A stretch of 64,000 bases of DNA, taken from positions 1 through 64,000 of the forward strand of contig CAZLZO010000004.1 in NCBI GenBank assembly GCA_964564025.1, written 5' to 3'. Below the pieces are notes generated by a model. The model saw only the letters and a list, made by a program, of their open reading frames with translations, ran no database searches and was not told the origin of the DNA. A program made the position numbers and the translations under genes. This DNA comes from DRYM01 sp964564025 (lineage in GTDB: Archaea; Thermoproteota; Thermoprotei_A; EX4484-217-1). Positions 17,091 to 26,402 of this stretch are shown piece after piece; the stretch's first letter is position 1; each line of letters opens with the position of its first letter.

Positions 17091-19742
17091 ATGACCTCTG
17101 AGAGTATTGAATATGTTAGTGGAAAGTATAGTGAGGAAAGTGTTTTTTCCCTACTTAGACCCTATGTTGCAAAATGGTTTAAAAGGAAATATGGGCACTT
17201 CACTCCAGCTCAGCTAATGGCTATTCCGGAAATTAAGAAAGGAAATAATGTGTTAATATCTTCACCGACTGGTACTGGTAAGACTCTAGCAGCTTTTTTA
17301 GGCATCCTTGATGAACTCTTTTATTTAGGAGAAAATGGGAAATTAGAAAACTATGTTTACGTAGTCTATGTTAGCCCCTTAAGAGCTTTAAATAACGATA
17401 TGAGACGTAACCTCATAGAACCCCTTAATGAAATCATGAAAGTAGCTGAAGAATTGGGCTATGAGTTACCTGAGATTAAAGTTGCCGTTAGGACAAGTGA
17501 TACTAAACCATATGAGAAACAACGTATGATAAAGAGCCCTCCTCACATATTGATAACTACTCCTGAAAGCTTCGCTATAGCATTAGTCGCCCCTCGCTTT
17601 AGACGAACTTTAAGGAACGTTAAGTGGATAATTGTTGATGAAATTCATGAGTTATGTAGCAGTAAAAGAGGAGCACACTTAAGCTTATCTTTTGAGCGAT
17701 TAGAGAGCTTCGTAGGCAGACCTCTAATAAGAATAGGGTTAAGTGCCACAATAGCTCCTTTAGAGGAAGTCGCGAAGTTTCTTGTAGGATACAGTGATGA
17801 TGGAAAACCTAGGCCATGCAAAATAGTTGATGCTAGATTCGCTAAACCAACAGAAATAAAGGTTATAAGTCCATTAAGAAATATCGTAACGGCATCAGCA
17901 AGCGAAATTAATGAAGCAATATATTCAACATTAAAAGACATTATTCTCAAACATAGAACATCACTTATATTTACAAACACACGTAGCGCTACAGAACGTG
18001 TTGTTTTTAAGTTAAGAAAAATGTTTAAAGAAAACAAGATACTTGACGCAGACAAAATTGAAGCACACCATAGTAGCTTAAGCCGGGATATAAGATTAAC
18101 TGTTGAAGAAAAACTTAAACGCGGAGAACTTAAAGTTGTTGTTTGCTCAACATCGCTTGAATTAGGTATCGATATAGGTTACATAGATGTCGTAGTTTTG
18201 CTAAGCAGCCCTAAGAGTGTTAGTAGGCTCCTTCAGAGAATAGGAAGAGCTGGACATAGACTTCGTAATGTAAGTAAGGGAATAGTAGTTGTTGTTGATA
18301 GAGATGATTTAGTCGAGTGCACGGTTTTAGCTAAAGCAGCTTTGGAAAGAAAAATAGACAACGTTAGAATACCTAAAAATCCTTTAGATGTTTTAGCTCA
18401 GCACATAGTTGGTATGGCTCTTGAAAGAAAATGGGAAATTCATGAAGCTTACAAGCTTGTTAAAAGAAGTTATAATTACCATAAACTATCTTTCGAAGAC
18501 TTCATTAATGTTCTTAAATATTTAAGCGGTAAAATAGGGGATCTTGAAGCGCAAAGAGTTTATGCAAAAATATGGTTCGACGAAGAGGAAGGCGTTTTCG
18601 GAAGGAGAGGTAGAGGGAAAACGCGGATGATATATTATATGAACAGTGGAACAATACCTGATGAAGCAAAAATAACAGTTATTTCGGAAGACGGAAAGTA
18701 CATAGGCACTATAGATGAGCAGTTCTTACAAATACTTATGCCCGGCGACATATTCGTTCTCGGCGGAAGAACGTATAAGTTCAAGAGAAGTTATGGTTCC
18801 TTAGCACTTGTTAAACCTGTGGAGGGAGAAAGACCAACCGTACCTACATGGTTTAGTGAAATGCTTCCTCTCTCATATGATTCAGCATTGCTTGTAGGTG
18901 AATTTAGGAGAAAAATAGCTGAAATGATAAGTAAAGGCTTAGGGAAAAATGAAATAATTAAGTTCATTAAAGAAAACTACTTTCTCGACGAACGTGCAGC
19001 CGAAGACATTTACAATTACGTTTTAGAGCAATACTTGTTTGCAGAAAAGAATGTTCCAAACGATAAATTAGTGCTTGTAGAAGTCTTTAGAGAGGGTAGG
19101 AAAACAAACATTATTTTCCATACGCTTTTTGGTAGAAGAGTTAATGACGCTTTAAGTAGGGCTTATGCTTTTATACTTTCACGTCTCATGGAGTCTAACG
19201 TGAAAGTAACGGTTACCGACAATGGTTTCATGCTAACCATAGTTGGCAGAGATGTTTCAGAAAAAACAGTCAATAAATTATTGGCAAGCGTCAAATCAGA
19301 CAATATTAGGGAAATACTTGAAGAAGCGCTAAGAAATACTGAACTCCTTAAGAGAAGATTTAGGCATTGCGCTCAAAGATCATTCATGCTTCTCAAGAGA
19401 TATATGAACAGGGAAAAATCTGTTCATAAACTTCAAATTAATGCACAAAACCTCTTAAAAGCTATTGAAGAAATAAGGGATTTTCCAGTGTTAAAGGAAA
19501 CTTTTCGAGAAATACTTGAGGACTTCATGGATATAGGTCATGCAATAGAAGTTTTGAGGAAAATAGAAAGTAATGAAATAAGTGTGAAGATACTCATGAA
19601 TAAGCTTATTCCAAGCCCATTCTCACATAACATAGTGCTTCAAGGATATTCCGACATAGTTCTGATGGAAGATAGAAGGAGGATGCTTAGGAAACTCTAT
19701 GAAAAAATGATGGAGTATATGAGAAAGAAGCTAAGTAGCTAA
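17091..19742 (+). CDS. lhr: Lhr-family ATP-dependent DNA helicase (Lhr-core)
   Basis: At 883 aa this is the length of archaeal Lhr-core/aLhr2 enzymes. Motif I SPTGTGKT is at 58-65, DEIH at 183-186, SAT follows, and the motif IV-VI region has LELGIDIG and RLLQRIGRAGH. The rest is the winged-helix and Lhr beta-barrel region. Lhr enzymes are 3'-5' translocases used in repair and recombination. It follows the helical protein closely and its stop overlaps the convergent pilus-platform gene by 12 nt. Confidence 0.93.
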   Translation: MTSESIEYVSGKYSEESVFSLLRPYVAKWFKRKYGHFTPAQLMAIPEIKKGNNVLISSPTGTGKTLAAFLGILDELFYLGENGKLENYVYVVYVSPLRALNNDMRRNLIEPLNEIMKVAEELGYELPEIKVAVRTSDTKPYEKQRMIKSPPHILITTPESFAIALVAPRFRRTLRNVKWIIVDEIHELCSSKRGAHLSLSFERLESFVGRPLIRIGLSATIAPLEEVAKFLVGYSDDGKPRPCKIVDARFAKPTEIKVISPLRNIVTASASEINEAIYSTLKDIILKHRTSLIFTNTRSATERVVFKLRKMFKENKILDADKIEAHHSSLSRDIRLTVEEKLKRGELKVVVCSTSLELGIDIGYIDVVVLLSSPKSVSRLLQRIGRAGHRLRNVSKGIVVVVDRDDLVECTVLAKAALERKIDNVRIPKNPLDVLAQHIVGMALERKWEIHEAYKLVKRSYNYHKLSFEDFINVLKYLSGKIGDLEAQRVYAKIWFDEEEGVFGRRGRGKTRMIYYMNSGTIPDEAKITVISEDGKYIGTIDEQFLQILMPGDIFVLGGRTYKFKRSYGSLALVKPVEGERPTVPTWFSEMLPLSYDSALLVGEFRRKIAEMISKGLGKNEIIKFIKENYFLDERAAEDIYNYVLEQYLFAEKNVPNDKLVLVEVFREGRKTNIIFHTLFGRRVNDALSRAYAFILSRLMESNVKVTVTDNGFMLTIVGRDVSEKTVNKLLASVKSDNIREILEEALRNTELLKRRFRHCAQRSFMLLKRYMNREKSVHKLQINAQNLLKAIEEIRDFPVLKETFREILEDFMDIGHAIEVLRKIESNEISVKILMNKLIPSPFSHNIVLQGYSDIVLMEDRRRMLRKLYEKMMEYMRKKLSS

Positions 19743-21422
19743 ACTTATGATACTATCAACTATTTGAGGAATAGTAATGAAACCTACTAGTGAAATAAAT
19801 AACACTATTGATGCTCTTAAAGTGTTTTTCGCCGTTAAATCAACAATTTTGCTTGTAAGCAATGATAATATAATGGATGTTTCAATTATTGTTATTTTAA
19901 GTAGCGATAGCATTGAATGTTCGATATGAACCCCAAGATTCGTAAGTAATAGGGCTATTTCAGAAAGGGAGAGAATGCTTACGAGCTTAAGTGTTAGAAA
20001 TAGGGAGAAAATAAGGATTAGCGGGGCTATGTAAGCCAGTATCTCATATATTCTAAGTGACTTCCTAACTTCTATACGATAGTGCATTACATCGGAGACA
20101 CACTGTGTTAAATCTTCTAGCATAGCAGGAGTTCCGCCACCACTTTCCTCTATTTCTTCAAGTAAGAAAGTGGTGTAGTCGAAAAGCCATGAACCAGTTT
20201 TAGGTATATCTTTAAAACCTAATCCCGCCCTAATATTCATAGCTATTTTATTGAGTATTGTGTCTAAGCTTTTATTGTACTTGCGAAAAAGAATGAGTCT
20301 AGCAATTGCTTGAGCAGGTGTGAAGCCTAGTTTTCTAAATTCTGTAATGTCTCTAAGAAGTTTCGGTAAGCCTTCCTCTATTTCCTTTAGAACCTTAGCC
20401 TTTAATACATATAGAATACCGCTTATAAATGACGCTATGAGTAACGAGAATAGAATCGCTATGGTAAATTCTTTAGCAACATAGTACGTTAAAATAAACG
20501 TTAGTATCGACACTAGTATACTTAATATTATCTGCACTTTAGGAACCAGTAGCTTCGATACATTTTCTGGTATAAGCGACTCAATAGTTGTAAAGGAAAC
20601 TATTAGAGCAATAGGTAAAATAACTATATTAAGAAGCATTATGGTGGTTAGAAATTCTGCTGAAAGTATAAGTGACGCTAAAAGTATTATTAATACTGAA
20701 ATTACAAAAAATGTTGTTAACGATTCACCTAAGTCCATGCTTCTTTCAACAAACATTTTCCACTGAAACTTTAATTCTTTAAAACTATCCCTAACTTTTT
20801 CATGAAGATAACGAACCAAGTCTCCTCCACTTTTATATATGGATGTATATCCGAAAATGAGGTCTTGGAAGGGTTTATAAGGATTATTCTTGGCTAAAGA
20901 ATCTAATGCTGTTAAGGGGTCTTTTCCAAGCAATCTTACATCTCTCAGAAAAATCATTGCCTCCTTCTTAATGTTCTCAAAAATATCTGTTTTAGCTACT
21001 TTATATAATGACATGTGAAGAGGGACGCCCGCTGATTGCAAAGTGGCTATGTAAAGAACGAAATAAGGGAACTCCTTTTTCAAACCGTTTCTTCGTTTCG
21101 AGACTAAGCTTTTTAGGTTAAGGAGAAATATTAGCTGAGGCAGTATAGGTAACGTTATTATTAAAGGTAATGTGAAGAATAGCTTGAAAACACCTACGCT
21201 TATTACTAATAGGGGGACCATTAGTATTAAGAAAATAAAGGACATGAACGTAAGTAAGCACTGCTTCCTTACCGTTGAACCATAATATCCAGCTTTTAAG
21301 GCCAAAGAGGAATATAATTTGTCAAGTTTCAATACAACCCTCTTGAAATAGTAGTTTTTAAGCATGAATGAACATATCTTGGTTTCTAAAGTTTGCCGTG
21401 AAAACTTAAGCTTCCACATCAT
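19731..21422 (-). CDS. Type IV pilus/archaellum membrane platform protein (TadC/FlaJ-like)
   Basis: A 563-residue protein with two repeated halves, each a cytoplasmic helical domain followed by paired membrane helices, as in GspF/TadC/FlaJ. Hydrophobic pairs are at about 60-110, 230-285, 300-345 and 465-560. It would anchor the assembly ATPase and the pilin at the membrane. It overlaps the ATPase gene by 4 nt and belongs to the three-gene cassette 19731-23427. Confidence 0.85.
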   Translation of the reverse strand: MMWKLKFSRQTLETKICSFMLKNYYFKRVVLKLDKLYSSLALKAGYYGSTVRKQCLLTFMSFIFLILMVPLLVISVGVFKLFFTLPLIITLPILPQLIFLLNLKSLVSKRRNGLKKEFPYFVLYIATLQSAGVPLHMSLYKVAKTDIFENIKKEAMIFLRDVRLLGKDPLTALDSLAKNNPYKPFQDLIFGYTSIYKSGGDLVRYLHEKVRDSFKELKFQWKMFVERSMDLGESLTTFFVISVLIILLASLILSAEFLTTIMLLNIVILPIALIVSFTTIESLIPENVSKLLVPKVQIILSILVSILTFILTYYVAKEFTIAILFSLLIASFISGILYVLKAKVLKEIEEGLPKLLRDITEFRKLGFTPAQAIARLILFRKYNKSLDTILNKIAMNIRAGLGFKDIPKTGSWLFDYTTFLLEEIEESGGGTPAMLEDLTQCVSDVMHYRIEVRKSLRIYEILAYIAPLILIFSLFLTLKLVSILSLSEIALLLTNLGVHIEHSMLSLLKITIIETSIILSLLTSKIVDLTAKNTLRASIVLFISLVGFITIPQIVDSIISLAT

Positions 21423-22948
21423 ATTAGGCCTCTTTTCTGAAAGTAAAATTTGAATAGCCTCTCCGAAACTGCTTCGTAATCGAAAATTTCGTCTTTAACT
21501 AATTCTTCAAGAAATCGTTTTCTCTCATATAATTCCTTTATTAAGTCTTTCTTAGAAAGCCCATACCTTTCCGCAATAGTTTTTAATCTATAACTTTTAC
21601 TAACAACTTCCTCTACAGAATCTGGTTCATGCTTATCATTTCTAGGGTTCCAAGAAAATATTTTTAATTTACATATTTCGTTTCCTTCTATTAGGATTTC
21701 ATATATTTCAGTTAGTCTTCTAACTATCTTACCTGTTATGTTGCTTCTAAGCTTCCTCATAACAGCTATTGACCAAATGAGGGAAAGAAAGGACTGCTTA
21801 ACATTGAGAGGAGGGGATGTTAGTCTTAATATCATTGAATCAACATTATCAGCATGAAATGTTGTAAGACCGCCATGGCCGCTGGCTGCTGCTTGCACAA
21901 GAACTTGCACTTCTTCTCCGCGAACCTCTCCGATTATTATGTATTCGGCCCTTCTTCTCCAAGCAAACTTTACTAAATCGTTTAAGTCTATGTTCATCCA
22001 TGTGTCTCCTGGAACATATGATCGTCTAGTGTATAGGGGATCCCAGTGCGTATGAGGTAATCGAAGCTCTGGTGTATCTTCAACTGTTATTACTCTAGCA
22101 TCTGGAGGTATTAGAGTGGTTAATGATTGTAAAAGGGATGTCTTGCCGGTAGCCATAGCACCTATTATGAAAACTAGTCCTTGGGCTTCAACTATAAGCC
22201 ATAGATATGCTGCTTCAAGAGGACTTAAGGTTTTAAGCATAAGTAAATGAGTTATAGTAAGCGGGCTATTAGGGAATTTTCTAATAACGAAGCTTGAACC
22301 TCTACCGCTAACTTCTTTAGATAAAGTTAAGGCTACTCGGTGTCCTTCTGGAAGTCTTGCTTCCAATATGGGATATGCTGTTGAAATATGTTTACCTGTT
22401 TTTAAGGCTAATTTCTGAACGAAAGATCGTATTTCCTCTTCACTAGTGAAGTATATGTTTGAGTCAAGCCAGTAAAAATCGGAAACATCTCTGTGCACTA
22501 TAGCTACAGGTATTCCAGGCCCTTCAACAGCTATTTCCTCTACTCTAGGGTCTTTCATTGGAACATCTATTTTGCCGTAGCCTGCCACATCCCTTACAAT
22601 GTAGTAGTGTAATACGTCATAGTATTCATTGTACTTCCTCTTTATGCCGAGTTCTTCTGCTATTTCCTCCAATATTCCCTCAATGTAGCCTAAAGGGTCT
22701 TTCTCTATAAATATAGGCTTTAAGCTTCTATAAAGGTAATTGAGAAGCATATCGTAGATTTCTTTAGCTTCACCAAAGATTTGCGGCTCCTTCACAATAT
22801 AATAGCCTTTACCTTCATTTTCAACTATAATTACTTGAGCTTCGCCAACATTATACTCTAATAAAACTTTCTCCTTCAAAGAATCTTCTAGTACACTAAT
22901 TTCCATGAGTTTTCCCTCATAAGTAAAAGAGAAAAAAGGTGGTAGCAT
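21419..22948 (-). CDS. Type II/IV secretion ATPase (FlaI/VirB11-like)
   Basis: This 509-aa ATPase has the KGIDVP-like N2 domain and Walker A GAMATGKTS (263-271). An Asp box VEDTPEL (289-295), a Walker-B region IIIGEVRGEE and a His box TTFHAD follow. Archaeal members power assembly of pili or archaella. It lies between the pilin and platform genes, with a 4-nt overlap to the latter and 26 nt after the pilin. No archaellum-specific genes (flaH, flaG) are near, so a pilus or a secretion system is more likely. Confidence 0.9.
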   Translation of the reverse strand: MLPPFFSFTYEGKLMEISVLEDSLKEKVLLEYNVGEAQVIIVENEGKGYYIVKEPQIFGEAKEIYDMLLNYLYRSLKPIFIEKDPLGYIEGILEEIAEELGIKRKYNEYYDVLHYYIVRDVAGYGKIDVPMKDPRVEEIAVEGPGIPVAIVHRDVSDFYWLDSNIYFTSEEEIRSFVQKLALKTGKHISTAYPILEARLPEGHRVALTLSKEVSGRGSSFVIRKFPNSPLTITHLLMLKTLSPLEAAYLWLIVEAQGLVFIIGAMATGKTSLLQSLTTLIPPDARVITVEDTPELRLPHTHWDPLYTRRSYVPGDTWMNIDLNDLVKFAWRRRAEYIIIGEVRGEEVQVLVQAAASGHGGLTTFHADNVDSMILRLTSPPLNVKQSFLSLIWSIAVMRKLRSNITGKIVRRLTEIYEILIEGNEICKLKIFSWNPRNDKHEPDSVEEVVSKSYRLKTIAERYGLSKKDLIKELYERKRFLEELVKDEIFDYEAVSERLFKFYFQKRGLI

Positions 22949-22974
22949 GGGCTTATTTAAAACACTTGCTTCCT

Positions 22975-23427
22975 CTACTCTGCCCTAACTATTTCTTGAA
23001 AAACTTTTACATTGTCTTCCGGTGTTACAACCTTTATAACTATGGGATACTCGTAGCCTCTCTTAAATGTTGCTTGTGAAGGAGGTATTACTTTACTGTA
23101 AGTAAACGTATCACCTGACTTTATTTCCTCAGGTGTCGCTAGGGTTTCCGTAAAGTTTCCAACGGAGACTTTTATAACCTTAAGCTCAGTATTGCCGACG
23201 TTTTTAGCTGAAACATAGAAAGCAGCTGAACCGTCACTTAATATTTTTAGCTGCTTATCAATAGTCTGTAAACTAAGAACAGTTGATGAAGCTGTAGCAA
23301 CAGTGTTCATAAACCTATACACTACGAGTACTCCAGCTATCGATATTGACACTAGAAGTAATGTGGCTATGATAGGTGAGAGAGCTCTCTTGTTTTTCAA
23401 GATTTTTCTTACCAATTTACCACCCAT
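22975..23427 (-). CDS. Type IV pilin-like protein
   Basis: A 150-residue protein with a class III signal: a Lys/Arg-rich start, then KRA/LSPIIATLLL with probable PibD/EppA-type cleavage after A15, followed by a 20-residue hydrophobic helix. This matches the archaeal pilin N-terminal domain (DUF1628 type). The rest is a beta-rich extracellular domain. It is the first gene of the cassette with ATPase and platform and is the likely structural subunit. Confidence 0.85.
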   Translation of the reverse strand: MGGKLVRKILKNKRALSPIIATLLLVSISIAGVLVVYRFMNTVATASSTVLSLQTIDKQLKILSDGSAAFYVSAKNVGNTELKVIKVSVGNFTETLATPEEIKSGDTFTYSKVIPPSQATFKRGYEYPIVIKVVTPEDNVKVFQEIVRAE

Positions 23428-23536
23428 AGTTATTTAGAACTATTTAAAAAGTAGAGGTGACTGAAAGTATTAGCACAAAAATTTTATGATATAAAAACAT
23501 TTCTTAATCTAGAGTCTTTATGCTAGGTGATTTATC

Positions 23537-23779
23537 TTGACAATGAATGAAAATATTATCGCATATGTTTTGCTTAATGTAGCTTTAGGTAAAGAAGCTA
23601 AGCTTAAAGAGGAAATTTCTAAACTTAGCTATGTTACTGAAGCAAAAATAGTCTATGGCGAATACGATATTGTAGTACGTATTGAAGCACCTTCATTAGC
23701 TATATTAGATAGGCATGTAAGCAGTATTAGAAGAATGGATGGTGTTCTTAAAACAATAACACTAATAAGCACAAGCTAG
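23537..23779 (+). CDS. Stand-alone Lrp/AsnC ligand-binding (RAM) domain protein
   Basis: At 80 aa the protein consists only of the alpha/beta RAM domain of Lrp/AsnC regulators; there is no helix-turn-helix. Typical features are YVLLNVALGKE at the start and the VYGEYDIVVRIEA strand. Such short proteins bind amino acids or partner with full Lrp proteins. It lies upstream of homoserine kinase but is separated by a minus-strand sRNA. Confidence 0.82.
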   Translation: MTMNENIIAYVLLNVALGKEAKLKEEISKLSYVTEAKIVYGEYDIVVRIEAPSLAILDRHVSSIRRMDGVLKTITLISTS

Positions 23780-23781
23780 GA

Positions 23782-23849
23782 AACCTCAGGTCGCTCCACC
23801 TTTCTTCATCTTCACTTATTCCGAACGTCCCTGTATCCTCATCGGCCAA
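23782..23849 (-). ncRNA. Probable box C/D sRNA
   Basis: Minus-strand elements are C-like CCGATGA (23839-23845), a 15-nt guide, D'-like CGGA (23820-23823), C'-like AAGATGA (23806-23812), a 16-nt guide and D CTGA (23786-23789). The GATGA cores are intact but the first bases of both C boxes are off consensus and the guides are long. A TATA-like CTTATATTC on the minus strand (about 23872-23880) is correctly placed. Confidence 0.5.
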
Positions 23850-23887
23850 AAATAATCTCTTATAGTTGCAGAATATAAGTATTTACG

Positions 23888-24865
23888 GTGCGTACAATGC
23901 TTCTTAAGGCTAAAGCCTATAGTTCATCGGCAAACTTAGGTCCAGGGTATGATGTTTTAGCTATGGCAATAGATCTATTTTACGATGAAGTTATTTTAAA
24001 CATAGAAAGCTCTTCCGTCATAGATGTTAAAACAATAAGTGTTCACGGTCCATACAGCGACTATGTACCTCTTCATGAAAACACAGCTATGGTAGCAGCT
24101 AGAGAGTTCTTAGAAAGATACGGGATAAAGGCTAAAGTTGAATTGAAAATATGGAAAAACATCCCTGTAGGTAGAGGTCTTGGAAGCAGTGGTGCTACAG
24201 CAGCCGCTACGGTTGCAGCATTGGCGAAAGCATTTAATGTAAATGACGAAAATGAATTAGTAGATATAGCTGCGGAAGGAGAAAAAGCTTCTGCTGGCTC
24301 GCCCCACCCGGACAATGTTGCTGCCAGTCTATTAGGAGGCATAGTTCTAATATATAATAGGAAACCTCTCAGGGTCGTTAAAATACCGCTAAAGAAAAAA
24401 CCTAAACTAATCATAATTATCCCTAAAATAGGTCTTGTTAAAGAAAAAACAAAATATGCTAGATCTTTATTGCCGAAAACCATTCCTTTAGAAAAAGTAG
24501 TTTTTAACACCAGTAAAATAGCTGCATTAATCATAGGTTTCATTACAGGAAACCTAAAGCTTGCAGGTGAAGGCATGGAAGATGCTATAGTTGAGCCTGC
24601 ACGAAAACCAATATTGCACCTCTACTTCGAAATTAAAAAAGCTCTTAAAAATAAGGGAGCTTTAGGTGTTTGCGTCAGCGGCGCCGGACCTTCAATATTG
24701 GCAATGTTCGATCAAGAATTCCCTAAGAATAGAATTAACGAAGTTAAGAGATATATCAGCAATTTTTATAGAGAAAAAGGGTTTAATGTTGAAATATACG
24801 ATGTTAAAATAGCTGAAGGAGCTAAAGTCGAGATTTTAGAGGAGAAACAAAAAGTTTTTCTTTAA
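23888..24865 (+). CDS. thrB: Homoserine kinase
   Basis: A GHMP-family kinase of 325 aa. The start SSSANLGPGYDVLA is diagnostic of homoserine kinase, the ATP loop PVGRGLGSSGATAAA spans 93-107, and VCVSGAGPSILA is the third motif near the C-terminus. It makes O-phosphohomoserine for threonine synthesis. GTG 23888 is the longest start; ATG 23897 is equally possible and gives the usual N-terminus. No threonine synthase is adjacent. Confidence 0.92.
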   Translation: MRTMLLKAKAYSSSANLGPGYDVLAMAIDLFYDEVILNIESSSVIDVKTISVHGPYSDYVPLHENTAMVAAREFLERYGIKAKVELKIWKNIPVGRGLGSSGATAAATVAALAKAFNVNDENELVDIAAEGEKASAGSPHPDNVAASLLGGIVLIYNRKPLRVVKIPLKKKPKLIIIIPKIGLVKEKTKYARSLLPKTIPLEKVVFNTSKIAALIIGFITGNLKLAGEGMEDAIVEPARKPILHLYFEIKKALKNKGALGVCVSGAGPSILAMFDQEFPKNRINEVKRYISNFYREKGFNVEIYDVKIAEGAKVEILEEKQKVFL

Positions 24866-24884
24866 GAAACACTAGCTTACGACA

Positions 24885-24942
24885 TGGATGATGTGGTGGG
24901 CAGCCCCTGAATAATGATGAGCCCTAGTCTCACACTGACAAA
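24885..24942 (+). ncRNA. Box C/D guide sRNA
   Basis: Plus-strand boxes are C ATGATGT (24888-24894), a 12-nt guide, D' CTGA (24907-24910), C' ATGATGA (24914-24920), a 14-nt guide and D CTGA (24935-24938). Both D boxes and C' are perfect; C has one mismatch. A 7-bp stem with a 5-nt loop (24940-24958) follows and may end the transcript. The gene sits 20 nt after the thrB stop and may be processed from its message. Confidence 0.8.
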
Positions 24943-25028
24943 GAAGTAGGGCTTCTTTACCAAAAAATTATTAAGAATTGATTAGTGCAGAATTTAATGA
25001 AGCAAGTATTACAAGCGGTGATTAGTGT

Positions 25029-25892
25029 ATGGAAGGCGTTGGTTTTGAAATAGGATCTTTTCTCTTCTGGTTATTAATTTTGATAGTATTCCTATCTCCG
25101 ACGCTTCAATATAAGAGTTTGAAAGCGGCTAGATTAAGGCTAATTAAGCGTATGGAACAGAAGTACAATTTCAGAGTAATAACGATGATACATAGACAAG
25201 AAAGAATAGGTATTTTTGGAATACCAGTTTATAGATTCATAGACATTGAAGATTCTGAGGAAATTCTTAGAGCAATAAGAACAACACCTCCAGATAAACC
25301 AATAGCGATAATACTACATACTCCAGGAGGTCTAATATTGGCTGCAACACAAATAGCATTAGCTCTTAAAAGACATCCGGCAAAGAAAATTGTTATAGTA
25401 CCTCACTATGCTATGAGCGGTGGAACACTAATAGCCCTTGCCGCTGATGAAATATGGATGGATAGATGTGCGGTCTTAGGTCCCATAGATCCTCAAATAG
25501 CAACACAACGTGGAATACACTTACCAGCACCCTCAATATTAAAGGTAGTTAAAGAAAAGGGAAAAGAAGCATCAGATCAAACATTGATACTAGCTGATAT
25601 CGCCGAGAAAGCGCTAAAAGAAGCTCAGGAAATTATTAAGAAGTTATTGGAAGGAAAGGTGCCTCCGGAAAAAGCTGAGCAAATAGCGAAAACATTAACT
25701 GAAGGTAAATGGACTCATGATTACCCACTAACATTTGACGAAGTAAAAGAACTAGGCCTCCCAGTAAGGGAGAATATACCTCCAGAAGTGTATAATCTAA
25801 TGGACCTTTATCCGCAAGCCCATCAGCATAGGCCAGGAATAGAATATCTTCCCTACCCAAAATATCCTACTCCAGGTATAGAACGTCGTTAA
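25029..25892 (+). CDS. Membrane-anchored SDH/ClpP-fold serine protease
   Basis: This 287-aa protein has one N-terminal membrane helix (about 8-28) and a Clp/crotonase-fold domain of the serine dehydrogenase proteinase group (PF01972). The oxyanion-loop motif HTPGGLI is at 97-103, the nucleophile context AMSGGT has S130, and the AADEIWMD block with LGPIDPQ follows. It probably degrades membrane or membrane-associated proteins. It is not in an obvious operon. Confidence 0.85.
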   Translation: MEGVGFEIGSFLFWLLILIVFLSPTLQYKSLKAARLRLIKRMEQKYNFRVITMIHRQERIGIFGIPVYRFIDIEDSEEILRAIRTTPPDKPIAIILHTPGGLILAATQIALALKRHPAKKIVIVPHYAMSGGTLIALAADEIWMDRCAVLGPIDPQIATQRGIHLPAPSILKVVKEKGKEASDQTLILADIAEKALKEAQEIIKKLLEGKVPPEKAEQIAKTLTEGKWTHDYPLTFDEVKELGLPVRENIPPEVYNLMDLYPQAHQHRPGIEYLPYPKYPTPGIERR

Positions 25893-25914
25893 GAACATGA
25901 AAACATGAAATAGA

Positions 25915-26193
25915 CTAGTTCGTAACACAGTAGTTTATTTTTCCACCAAACCTCTCAATTTCTTTAATCCATTCCTTAGGTATGCTTCCATTTTTAACTA
26001 CAAAATACGGTTTAAGACGAGTATCTACTGCTATAGCTAAAACGCTTATTATATCTTCTATCCTAGGCTCTTCAAGTTCTGCATAAAGAAAAACTTCATC
26101 ACCATCTTTTAAAATATTGATTGAGTGCTCTATTCCTGAAATTCCTCTTAACTTCGTTTCTTTTAATTCAAGCTTGTTTTTCTCTTTTAACAT
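25915..26193 (-). CDS. Hypothetical 92-residue protein
   Basis: A small alpha/beta protein without a family I recognise. The alternation of hydrophobic strands (DEVFLYAEL, VLAIAVD, KPYFVVKNG) and charged helices looks like a folded soluble domain. The codon pattern resembles that of the neighbouring genes, and a minus-strand TATA-like stretch lies near 26230-26240. It converges with the protease gene (22-nt gap). Confidence 0.6.
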   Translation of the reverse strand: MLKEKNKLELKETKLRGISGIEHSINILKDGDEVFLYAELEEPRIEDIISVLAIAVDTRLKPYFVVKNGSIPKEWIKEIERFGGKINYCVTN

Positions 26194-26259
26194 TTCTAGA
26201 CCCCGCTACTACCCTACCATATGTTATACCACCGTTTAAGAATATGCACAACATTTTCC

Positions 26260-26289
26260 CAGATTTTCATGTGAAATTTGGAAAATCTG
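26260..26289. repeat. 9-bp inverted repeat, 12-nt loop
   Basis: CAGATTTTC (26260-26268) is the exact reverse complement of GAAAATCTG (26281-26289). It lies in the gap between two divergent genes, so it could be an operator or a weak RNA hairpin. Nothing else in 26194-26402 stands out except AT-rich promoter-like sequence. Confidence 0.45.
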
Positions 26290-26402
26290 TGATGCTTTAT
26301 TTGGGATACTAAACTCTAGTAGAACATAACATAATAGAGGAGAGATATTTTAAAACGTATGTTTAAATATTGGAACATTAATTTTTACGAGAGGGGCTCA
26401 CT

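Noticed and set aside
24073..24576. 167-aa minus-strand frame in thrB
   Set aside because: Shadow of homoserine kinase, including its GHMP motif region.
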